Notes under the pieces: model-generated
Databases searched by the model: none
What the model was told of the DNA's origin: nothing
The model's input: the letters and a program-made list of their open reading frames with translations, nothing else
In this document: one piece after another, positions 47,602-55,275 of the stretch
How positions within the stretch are numbered: position 1 is the first letter of the stretch
Layout of the letters: each line of letters begins with the position of its first letter
Program-made: the position numbers and the translations under genes
Origin: Rubrivivax sp.
GTDB taxonomy: Bacteria > Pseudomonadota > Gammaproteobacteria > Burkholderiales > Burkholderiaceae_C
Direction of reading: 5' to 3'
DNA length: 64,000 nt
NCBI GenBank assembly: GCA_020248945.1
Contig: JADCGQ010000050.1
Span: 1 to 64,000 of the forward strand

Positions 47602-50600
47602 TCAGGCTTCGAAGTCGCGCACCGTCGTGACCGAATCCAGCACCTCCTGCCAGCGCTGCAGCGGCATGAAGGCCAGGCCATGGCTGTCCTTGAACTCGGT
47701 GGTCACGGCGCCCTGCAGCAGGCTTGCCGAGACGGCGCCGGTGCACAGGTGACGCCAGCCGCCGCGCAGGGCGCGCAGGCTGAAATCCAGTGCTGCGCGG
47801 CCGTCGTCGGCCTGACGCAGGGCGTCGAGGCCATCGAGCGCGCGCCAGGCCTGGGCCGACACCAGCGACAGCCGCAGGGCGTTGCCCAGCACGGGGTAGG
47901 TCGCGGCCGGAAGCGCCGCCGTCGACACCGGTTCATCGACCAACAGCGTCGGCCGCGTATGGAACGACAACTGGCGGGGGAACATGCCACCCGACACCCG
48001 GCGCACCTCGTGGCTCTTCTTCAGCGCCACCTCGCGCAGCAGCGTGCAGGCGGCGGTGGCGACGCGGGGCGCCGCGAGCAGCGTCGCCAGCACCTCGAGC
48101 GTGCGCTTGTCGTGCAGCAGCACGCCGGGGTCAGCCGGCAAGAGCAGGCTGCCCTGCGCTTCCTGGGCCGCGCGGTTCAACAGAGCCGGTCCGCTGCCGT
48201 CGGCGTGCACGGTACGGTGGCGCTTCGGGAAGTGGCGCTCCAGCAGGCCCTTGAGTCCGGCAGCCTCGGCGGAGCTGCCCGATCCGGCAGGCAACACGAC
48301 CACTGCATCCAGCCAGCCGGCCACGGTCTGGCTCGCCAGCGAGGCGAGCAAGGGCGCCGGGTCCGGCGCACCGGGAGCCCAGCGCAGCAGCAGCGTGATG
48401 CGCTCCTCGCGCCGGGCGGCTGTCGACGGCTGCCCGCGCAGCAGCGGGCCCGGGGCATCGGGTGACAGCGGCGTCAGGCGCGTGGCCGCCGACTCGCTGA
48501 AGGCATCCACGAGCCGGATGGCCAGCGGCACGGTCACCTCGCCGGTGCCGGCCGCGTCGCCGGCACTGGCCACGGGCCGCAAACACGGCATCTGCAGGGG
48601 CAGTGCGGCGGGCTGCAGCTCCAGCAGCGTGGCGTCCATCGGCGGCATCCTGACGATGGCCCGTGGCCGGCCATTGCTGGCGCTGGCGACGATCCACGGC
48701 CCCGCCCGGACCGCCTCGCTGCCGTCGCCGAACTGACGACTGGTCAGCGCGGCCAGTGTGGGCAGGCTGTCGGCCGCCAGCGTGAGCACGCAATGGCCAC
48801 TGGCGGCGCGCTGCTGTCTTCGCGCGGCGGCGGCACCGGTGTCGGCGCCGGGCGTGGTCACGAAGGCATCGAACAAGCCGGCATCCGGGCCCGACGAGGC
48901 ACCCGACGACGCGGCCGACGACGCGGCCGACGACGCGGCCGGCTGCGGCACCACGTCGACCGCCGCCACCACCGCCAACCATTCCCGCACTGGCGAAGAG
49001 AAGATGCGTTCGGCGCCGGTGGCCCCGGTGAGCTCGACCTCGACCCGCGCGACAGACAACGCCCGGCCCCCGCCGGCCGCATCGCCCCGGAGCGCCTCGC
49101 AGGCCTGGTGCCCCAGCGCCGCCAGGCTGGCCATCGACTCCGACCACTCGCCACAGGCGGCGAGCTCCGCGTGCAGCAGCCCGCCGCGACAGAGCTGCGG
49201 CACCGGCAGCAGCGTGCCGTCGAGCCAGTGCCCCCGCGTGTCGGTGAAGGCCAGCAGCACCGGCATCCAGGGTCGTGCGAGTTCCAGGTCGATGAAGTGC
49301 GGGCCGGCACCCACCAGCGGGCGTTCGCCAACCGACACGGGCACCACGGGGTCGGCCCCCACCTGGTAGGCGCGCAGCACGTGCGGCGGCGCGCTGTCTG
49401 CCATCTCCACGCGCAGGCGCAGCATCGAATCCGAGGTGAACCAGATGTCGACGATGCGTGCTCCTGCGGCGGCCAGCTCCCAGCGGCACACGGACTGCGG
49501 AAGCGCCGGGGCTTCGCCGTGGCCCGACAACCACGCCAGGACGCCCGGCAAGGGGCCGGCATCGCTGCCAGCGGGCGCCCTGGCCAGTGCCAAGGTGCGG
49601 CCGAACAGTTGCACGGCGCCAGCTTCGCGCCGGCCGAGCAGCTCTTCGCTGCGCAGCCAGTCGGGCAATGCCGTCGTGTCGGGGACGGCCTTCTGCTGCG
49701 GGCGCCAACTTCGCAGAGCGGGCTCCGGCGCGACGAGTGGCGCAGGCGGCGGCGCAGCGACGACGGGGGCTGCAGCGGTGCGGTGGGGCGGGTCGATCGG
49801 TGCGGCAGTCGCCTGCGCCTGCTGCAAGGCCTGCTGCAAGGCGGCGACGTTGATGCCGTCGTCCGACTGTGCCAGCGCGGCGATTCCCTTCCCGGCCCAC
49901 AGCGGCAAGCCGAGGCTGGGCCATGCATCGAGCACCGCCGCGGGCAGTGGCCGCGAAGGACCGGCCTGGAGTGCGGGTGGCGGATCGCCGTCGCCCACCA
50001 CCAGTGCACCGGCCGGCCGGTTCTTGTGGTCCTTGGCGACCGTGCTGCCGTCCAACTGGTGCAGCACGGTTGCTGCCCAGGCATCACCCTGCGGCCCCGC
50101 CAGTGCGCCCGGCGCGGGCAGCGCCGCCGCGGCAGCACCGGGGGCTTGCCCGGGAGTGGACTCGAGATCGACTAGCACCCGCGTGCCCCACAGCAGCTTG
50201 TACAGCAGGGCCAGCAAGGCGGCCGGCCCCGAAGGCTGCGCGATGTGCAGCAGGTCCAGCGGCTGTTCGCTGACGCGCTGCAACGCCAGCGCGGCAAAGC
50301 GCTCGACGCTCGTTTCGACGGCGATGTGCTTGCGTGGCGCGCGCTTGGCCGCTGCGGCAGGGTTGCTGGCGCCCAAGGACCAGCTCAGCACGGCCGCGGT
50401 GCCGCATCGGTCATGCGCGGCCAGCAGCACCTGGACGCGGGGGCTGGCGGCGAGATCAGCTGCTGTGCACACGGCCACCCGGATGGGCTGCCGGCCCGGC
50501 CGCTGGGCCAGCCAGCCGCGGCGGGCCATTGCCAGGTTGGCGCTGACGAAGGGGTGCAGCACAGGCGCGCCCTCCAGGGCCCGCAGATACTGCGGCACGG

Positions 50601-50658
50601 CTTCCGCGAAGCGCCCTTCGCGCAGCGCCAGGTTGCCCAATTGCAGCGGCGTGGTCAT
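47602..50658 (-). CDS. Large protein: TPR-like N-terminus, beta domain and degenerate GT2-like C-terminus
   Basis: 1018 residues. Residues 1-50 read as a TPR-like helical pair. A Rossmann-like region covers roughly 65-300. A beta-sandwich-like domain follows (WELAAAGARIVDIWF onward), then a Ser/Ala linker encoded by tandem repeats. The last ~220 residues have a GT-A outline (LLNRAAQEAQGSLLLPADPG), but the metal-binding Asp-x-Asp is not preserved. It may be a non-catalytic scaffold. There is no signal peptide or clear membrane segment. It lies between the genes at 46107 and 50673 with short gaps. Confidence 0.68.
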   Translation of the reverse strand: MTTPLQLGNLALREGRFAEAVPQYLRALEGAPVLHPFVSANLAMARRGWLAQRPGRQPIRVAVCTAADLAASPRVQVLLAAHDRCGTAAVLSWSLGASNPAAAAKRAPRKHIAVETSVERFAALALQRVSEQPLDLLHIAQPSGPAALLALLYKLLWGTRVLVDLESTPGQAPGAAAAALPAPGALAGPQGDAWAATVLHQLDGSTVAKDHKNRPAGALVVGDGDPPPALQAGPSRPLPAAVLDAWPSLGLPLWAGKGIAALAQSDDGINVAALQQALQQAQATAAPIDPPHRTAAAPVVAAPPPAPLVAPEPALRSWRPQQKAVPDTTALPDWLRSEELLGRREAGAVQLFGRTLALARAPAGSDAGPLPGVLAWLSGHGEAPALPQSVCRWELAAAGARIVDIWFTSDSMLRLRVEMADSAPPHVLRAYQVGADPVVPVSVGERPLVGAGPHFIDLELARPWMPVLLAFTDTRGHWLDGTLLPVPQLCRGGLLHAELAACGEWSESMASLAALGHQACEALRGDAAGGGRALSVARVEVELTGATGAERIFSSPVREWLAVVAAVDVVPQPAASSAASSAASSGASSGPDAGLFDAFVTTPGADTGAAAARRQQRAASGHCVLTLAADSLPTLAALTSRQFGDGSEAVRAGPWIVASASNGRPRAIVRMPPMDATLLELQPAALPLQMPCLRPVASAGDAAGTGEVTVPLAIRLVDAFSESAATRLTPLSPDAPGPLLRGQPSTAARREERITLLLRWAPGAPDPAPLLASLASQTVAGWLDAVVVLPAGSGSSAEAAGLKGLLERHFPKRHRTVHADGSGPALLNRAAQEAQGSLLLPADPGVLLHDKRTLEVLATLLAAPRVATAACTLLREVALKKSHEVRRVSGGMFPRQLSFHTRPTLLVDEPVSTAALPAATYPVLGNALRLSLVSAQAWRALDGLDALRQADDGRAALDFSLRALRGGWRHLCTGAVSASLLQGAVTTEFKDSHGLAFMPLQRWQEVLDSVTTVRDFEA
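48893..48940. repeat. 12-bp tandem repeat (three exact copies plus one degenerate)
   Basis: GACGACGCGGCC is repeated exactly at 48905-48916, 48917-48928 and 48929-48940, preceded by a changed copy at 48893-48904. It lies in frame within the 47602 gene and encodes a Ser/Ala-rich linker. Copy-number changes would lengthen or shorten the linker without a frameshift. Confidence 0.85.
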
Positions 50659-50672
50659 CGTCGCTGCCTCTC

Positions 50673-51776
50673 TCAGGCCTCTTGCTGGTCGACCAGCAAG
50701 AGCACCAAGGTCTCGGACCCGGCGGCCGCAGGCTCGGCCAACAGCAGCGTGCGACGGCCCTTCTGACCTTCCTGCGCGACGATCCGCGGGCCGAGTGTCT
50801 GGTCGAGGCCCACCGTTGGTGCGGGCGGCTCGCGGAAGCGGCCGACGTCTGCGGCCCCGGACCACGCGCCGGGGTCGTGCGGCGCGAGCGATCGCCACTC
50901 GCAGACGGTCTGCAGCGAGGTCTGTGTTCGCACGCGCACATGGCCTTGCACGTCGACACCGATGTCGACGCGGCCCCGGGCCACCGCGCCGGGTTCGTTG
51001 AGGGTCCAGGCGCCGCTGGGCAGGTGGCGCTGGAGCACCTGCAGCGGCCCGCCTTCGGCACCGTAGGCGAAGTACTGGTAGGCGCCGCTTCGTGTGGCGG
51101 CACCGTGGAGCTCGCCGCGGGCCGTGACCTCGCCGACCCGCCATCGGGCCTGAGCCGGGACCGACGGCGAGCCGGGCGCCCGCCCCTCCAGCAAGGGCAC
51201 CTCGGCTTCGGCGGATGCAAGCCCCAGCTGTGCCAGCTGCTCGGTCCGCCGAGCCAGGCTCGCAGCATGCACCGAGCTCCCCGGCATGGCGGTCACCACC
51301 GACGCGGAAAAGTGCGCCACCGCGCGGGCCGGCTGGTCGAGCACCGCGGCCGCGCGGCCCAGGGTGTTGTGCAGACCGGCGACCAGCATGCGCGCCACGA
51401 GGTGGCGGTCGGCGCCCCAGCCCAGCGCCTGTTCGACGAGGCGCCGCGTCGCTGCCACGTCGCCCTGGTGGAACGACCCAGCGGCGGCGAGCAGCGCGAG
51501 CCTGGCCCGCTGCGGATGCCGATGCAAGGCCTGGCTGGCCAGCGCGCCGAGCAAAGTCCATTCACCGGCTTGCCAGGCACGGCGTGCACGCGCAGGCCAG
51601 TGGCTCTCGTCGCCGGACCAGAGCGCCTGCTCGTCGAAAGCCTGCGGACCCGCGGCGAGCGCAGGCTCACCCACCGGCGCGCGAGGGCTCGCGGGTTCGG
51701 CAGCACGCCTGGCGCCCACCGGCAAGGGACTTTGGCCGCCGGGATGGCGCCGGCGTCTGAATCGGCTCGGCTTCAT
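50673..51776 (-). CDS. Hypothetical protein with helical-repeat and beta-rich halves
   Basis: 367 residues. Residues about 60-200 look like TPR-type helical repeats (ASQALHRHPQRARLALLAAA and similar). The C-terminal half (about 215-350) is beta-rich, with alternating hydrophobic residues such as YQYFAYGAEGGPLQVL. A basic N-terminus (RFRRRRHPGG) is present but there is no signal peptide. No enzyme motif was seen. It is likely translated with the 47602 gene (14-base gap) and the 51781 gene (4-base gap). Confidence 0.65.
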   Translation of the reverse strand: MKPSRFRRRRHPGGQSPLPVGARRAAEPASPRAPVGEPALAAGPQAFDEQALWSGDESHWPARARRAWQAGEWTLLGALASQALHRHPQRARLALLAAAGSFHQGDVAATRRLVEQALGWGADRHLVARMLVAGLHNTLGRAAAVLDQPARAVAHFSASVVTAMPGSSVHAASLARRTEQLAQLGLASAEAEVPLLEGRAPGSPSVPAQARWRVGEVTARGELHGAATRSGAYQYFAYGAEGGPLQVLQRHLPSGAWTLNEPGAVARGRVDIGVDVQGHVRVRTQTSLQTVCEWRSLAPHDPGAWSGAADVGRFREPPAPTVGLDQTLGPRIVAQEGQKGRRTLLLAEPAAAGSETLVLLLVDQQEA

Positions 51777-51780
51777 CGGA

Positions 51781-52920
51781 TCACAGTCCGGTGTCTCCCA
51801 GAAGCAGGCCCTTGACCATTTCGATCTGACCCTCGGCGCGGTTCAGCTCCTCCTGCAGCCACTGCTGCCGCGCCGCCTGGCGGCCGTGCAACGCATCGAG
51901 CTGTTGGATCCGCTCCTGCCGCGCGGCGACCTGTTCCTCCGCCGCTTGCAGCCGCACCAGCGCATCGTTCAGCCTCGCCTGCAAGGACGCCTTCTCCTGC
52001 TCGTGGCGCTGCGTGGACTCCTCGACCTGGCGCTTCAGGGCCTGCAGGCGTTCGGCGAATTCACGTGCGCGGACTTCGCTCTCGGCCAGCAAGCCGGCGT
52101 CCTGCTCGGCCGTGCGAGTCAGCATCTGCACTTGCTGCATATGCTCGGCGGCACGGCGCTCGGCCTGACGCGCAACCTGGATCGCCTCGCCGACCCGCGA
52201 TTCCAGTTCCGTGATGCGCAGCTGCGCCTGCTGGACCGCCTGCGAGCGCTCGACGGCCTCCTGTTCCAGCTGCAGACTGCGACGTTGCCGAACGTCGACG
52301 CGCAGCACGCGAAGCGGCCAAAGCGGTTCCGTGTGGTCGTCGCGAAACTGCTCGACGTAGGCCAGTGCCTGCAGCCGCTGCGAGGTCTGTTCCGCAGCCG
52401 CCGGCGGACCGAGCGGTTCGCGGCACTGGCGCTGAGCCAGGATCTCGAATCCCGCGAGCATGTCGTCGGGCAAGGAGTCGAGGAGGGCGTCCTCCTGCCC
52501 CGGCAGGTTGAACAGCAGCGCATTGGCCAGGCCCGGCTGCGCCACGCCGTCGAGCACCTCTCGCAGGGCCTGGGTGGCCACGGACTCGGTGCCGAGTTCC
52601 CGCAAGCGGGGGTAGTAGCGGCGCAGCGGCGAGGCATCGGCGAGGCCGTCCAGGGCCGACAGGCTGTAGCGGTGCCAGGTGGCGCTGCCACCGTCCGGCG
52701 ACACGACGATGCGGCGCAGTTCGGCGCCAGGCAGCGGTGCCGCCCACTGAGCCAGTGCCCGCGCGGAATCGGCGTCGCCCTCGACGAGGATTAGTCGTCG
52801 AGGGGACAACCGCAGCAGACGCTCCAGGTCAAGGGGCGAGCCATCGCCGGCGCCAAGGATCACGAGCGTGCCGAGCGGGTCTTTCGCAGTTGCGGCGAGG
52901 TGGTCGAGCAGGGTGTCCAT
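51781..52920 (-). CDS. FkbM-methyltransferase-like domain fused to a long coiled coil
   Basis: 379 residues. Residues 1-~205 have an FkbM-like outline: LVILGAGDGSPLDL at about 19-32 for SAM motif I, LILVEGD for motif II, and FNLPGQEDALLDSL where FkbM enzymes have DVxGxE. The key Asp is Asn in FNLPGQED, so activity is doubtful. From about residue 212 to 372 the protein is a continuous Glu/Gln/Arg-rich coiled coil. A methyltransferase-type head on a coiled coil recalls WbdD, which measures O-antigen length, but that is analogy only. Confidence 0.68.
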   Translation of the reverse strand: MDTLLDHLAATAKDPLGTLVILGAGDGSPLDLERLLRLSPRRLILVEGDADSARALAQWAAPLPGAELRRIVVSPDGGSATWHRYSLSALDGLADASPLRRYYPRLRELGTESVATQALREVLDGVAQPGLANALLFNLPGQEDALLDSLPDDMLAGFEILAQRQCREPLGPPAAAEQTSQRLQALAYVEQFRDDHTEPLWPLRVLRVDVRQRRSLQLEQEAVERSQAVQQAQLRITELESRVGEAIQVARQAERRAAEHMQQVQMLTRTAEQDAGLLAESEVRAREFAERLQALKRQVEESTQRHEQEKASLQARLNDALVRLQAAEEQVAARQERIQQLDALHGRQAARQQWLQEELNRAEGQIEMVKGLLLGDTGL

Positions 52921-52932
52921 CGCGATTCCGAT

Positions 52933-55275
52933 TCAGTGTCCGCCCGAGCCACGCCGAGCGTCCAGCCGGCGCATCACACGCAACGCCAGCCCTGCGAGGG
53001 TGAGCTGCGCGGCGTCCACGGGCAACAGTTGGGCGGCTTCGCGGCCGATGCGGTCGGTGGCCTGCGGCAGACCAGGCGGCTCCTGACCCGAGGGCCAGCG
53101 AATGCCCGCGACGATGGCAGGCCAGCGGCGCACCACGGCAGCCGCGAAGTCCTTGTCCCCCAGCGGCAGCCGTTGCCACAGCTCGCGCGCCTCAAGAGGT
53201 GCGGACTTGCCCAGCGGCAGCCAGTGTTCCTGCGGTGGAAGCCCTTCGGCATTCGACGGCCAGGACAGCAAGGGCGCGCGGGCGCCGTCCAGGCCCAGTG
53301 CCAGCGTCCCTGCCTCGGGCATCCAGTGCAGGGCCAGCGCCGGAAGATCGCGCAGTCCCCAGCTCGCACGCTCGAGCCGCAGAACCCAGCCTCCGTCCGC
53401 GGCTGCGCGGGCCGTCACCTCCGACCAGCGCAGTTGGGGCGGCAGCTCACGCAGCTGGAGCGCGAGGCGCTGCGCGATGTCGATCCAGCGCTCGCGCCGC
53501 GCCGCGGGCAGGGTCTGCAGCGCGGCTTCGAGGCGGCTGCTCAACGCGAGCAGCAGGCGCCAGTCATCGGCATCGAGTGTGGCCAGGGTCGATGCCGACG
53601 CGGCGTCGCTGGGCATCAGCAGTTGGAAGGAGCGGTCATCTTCAGCTCCCGTGGGGCGCCAGCCCTTCAGCAGTTCGGGTGATCCGGTTCCGCCGAAGAC
53701 CACGAGCCCCGGATGTCCCCTGTGTTCGACCAGCCGGACCTGTGCCGTCGGTGCCTCGCGCCCGGCCCACTTGACGCGGCGCAGCGAGAAGTCGGTCCCC
53801 AGGTACGGCGGGTCGCTGTAAACGGCAGCAATGCGCAGCTCGCCAAACGACGGGTCACCCGGTACAGCGGGAGGTGCCGCGGGCTCCTTGGCGATGGTCG
53901 GTGGCGGAGGTGGTGCAGGCTTGGGTGCCGGCACCGGGCTGGCCGGTGGCCTGGGCGCCGCCTTCGCTGCAGCCTGGAGCGCCTGCTCGAGCTTGCGACG
54001 CTCGGCGTCGACCACCTCCAGGGTCTCCTGGGCCTCGTGCAACTGGGACAGCAGCCGCGTCGCGTCATGACGGGCGGCATCGCCTCGCAGGCGCTGTTGC
54101 TGCAGCTCGTCCTTCAGGGCGCGATCGACCTTGACCCTTGCCGCCTTCAGCGTGTCCGAGTGCTCGCGGCGGGTCTTATCCAGCTCGGCGCGTGCGGCAT
54201 CGAGCTCCGATCGCAGCCGGGTCTGGGTCGCTAGGGCAGCCGCCATCTCCTGCTTGACCGCTTGCTCGGTCCGCTCGTGCTCGCGGGCCCGATTGCGCAG
54301 CGCCTTCGCTTCCGTCTCGAGCGCGGCCAGCTTCTGCTCGTCTGCAAGACGCGTGGATGCGCAGCCGGCCCGCTCCTGCTCCAGTGCCTGCTGCACGCGC
54401 GCCTCGTCGGCGCGCGCCACTTCGAGCGCGTTGGCCTGGCGTGCGTGCACCTGCTCGGCGTCGGCTAGGCGGGCCTGCAGGTCCGCCTCCCGGGCCGATG
54501 TGGTCGACCGCAGGTGTTCCAACTCGTCCTGCAGCGCAGCGAGTTGCCGCTCCGTGCCTGCCGCAACGGCCCCGCGGGCGGCGTACAGCTCCTTCTGCAA
54601 GGCCAGAAGGTGGCCGACCAGGGCCGACGCGTCGGGCGCCGCAGGCGTTGCGGGCGGTGCGTCGAGTTCCACGCAGGCGCCCAGCAGGCTGCGATGCAGG
54701 GCCAGCAGTTCGGCACGGCCCTGCACCAGCTGGTTGCCCAACCAATCGCACAGAGCGTCGGGCACGGGTGCGTCGGGTTCGGTGAACGATGGCGGTGGCG
54801 TGTCCAGATGGGCGCACAGTGTCCGGCTCACCGCGGCCGGTGCCGCCCAGGCCTCTGCGGCATCGAAAAGCACGAAGCGGCCCCGGTGGAGCTGCAACAG
54901 GCGCAGCAACTGGCGCGCGCCGCTGCGCCACCGTGCCAGCAGGCCCTCGGCGTCGAAGGGCTTGCCCTGCTGCAGCGCGGCGGCCAGCGTGGATGCCGGG
55001 CTCTCGACGATGACGGCGAACCGCGCATCGGGAAGGCGCAGCGCCAGAGCCTCGGCCATGCGCCACCCGTCCTCGGCCACCCCGCCCCATGGGGTGTCCA
55101 GCCCGGCAGCGGGTAACCAACGCTGCAGTTCGTCATCGGTCAGGGGGCTGTCGTCGCCGGCTCCTGCGGGAATGACGAGATCGAGCGCAAGGTCCGTCGA
55201 GGACACCAGGGCGCGCGCCCACGCCGGCCAATTACCGCCCGGCGTGCCGAGGATGAACAAAGTGGGAGCCGTCAT
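52933..55275 (-). CDS. Sulfotransferase-like N-terminus, long coiled coil and C-terminal unknown domain
   Basis: 780 residues. Residues 1-~200 resemble the sulfotransferase fold: TLFILGTPGGNWPAWARAL at the place of the PAPS 5'-phosphosulfate loop, then DARFAVIVESPASTLAAAL and ARWRSGARQLLRLL. The usual RSGT of the loop is missing, so PAPS binding is uncertain. A coiled coil runs from about 235 to 460, then a Pro/Ala linker, then a C-terminal domain of about 290 residues without recognised motif. The ATG overlaps the stop of the upstream KpsC-like gene. Confidence 0.68.
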   Translation of the reverse strand: MTAPTLFILGTPGGNWPAWARALVSSTDLALDLVIPAGAGDDSPLTDDELQRWLPAAGLDTPWGGVAEDGWRMAEALALRLPDARFAVIVESPASTLAAALQQGKPFDAEGLLARWRSGARQLLRLLQLHRGRFVLFDAAEAWAAPAAVSRTLCAHLDTPPPSFTEPDAPVPDALCDWLGNQLVQGRAELLALHRSLLGACVELDAPPATPAAPDASALVGHLLALQKELYAARGAVAAGTERQLAALQDELEHLRSTTSAREADLQARLADAEQVHARQANALEVARADEARVQQALEQERAGCASTRLADEQKLAALETEAKALRNRAREHERTEQAVKQEMAAALATQTRLRSELDAARAELDKTRREHSDTLKAARVKVDRALKDELQQQRLRGDAARHDATRLLSQLHEAQETLEVVDAERRKLEQALQAAAKAAPRPPASPVPAPKPAPPPPPTIAKEPAAPPAVPGDPSFGELRIAAVYSDPPYLGTDFSLRRVKWAGREAPTAQVRLVEHRGHPGLVVFGGTGSPELLKGWRPTGAEDDRSFQLLMPSDAASASTLATLDADDWRLLLALSSRLEAALQTLPAARRERWIDIAQRLALQLRELPPQLRWSEVTARAAADGGWVLRLERASWGLRDLPALALHWMPEAGTLALGLDGARAPLLSWPSNAEGLPPQEHWLPLGKSAPLEARELWQRLPLGDKDFAAAVVRRWPAIVAGIRWPSGQEPPGLPQATDRIGREAAQLLPVDAAQLTLAGLALRVMRRLDARRGSGGH

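Noticed and set aside
48793..51001. Long plus-strand open frames antisense to the 47602 and 50673 genes
   Set aside because: They have no domains and biased Arg/Ala/Ser composition. The minus-strand genes fit the operon spacing, while these do not connect to any neighbour.
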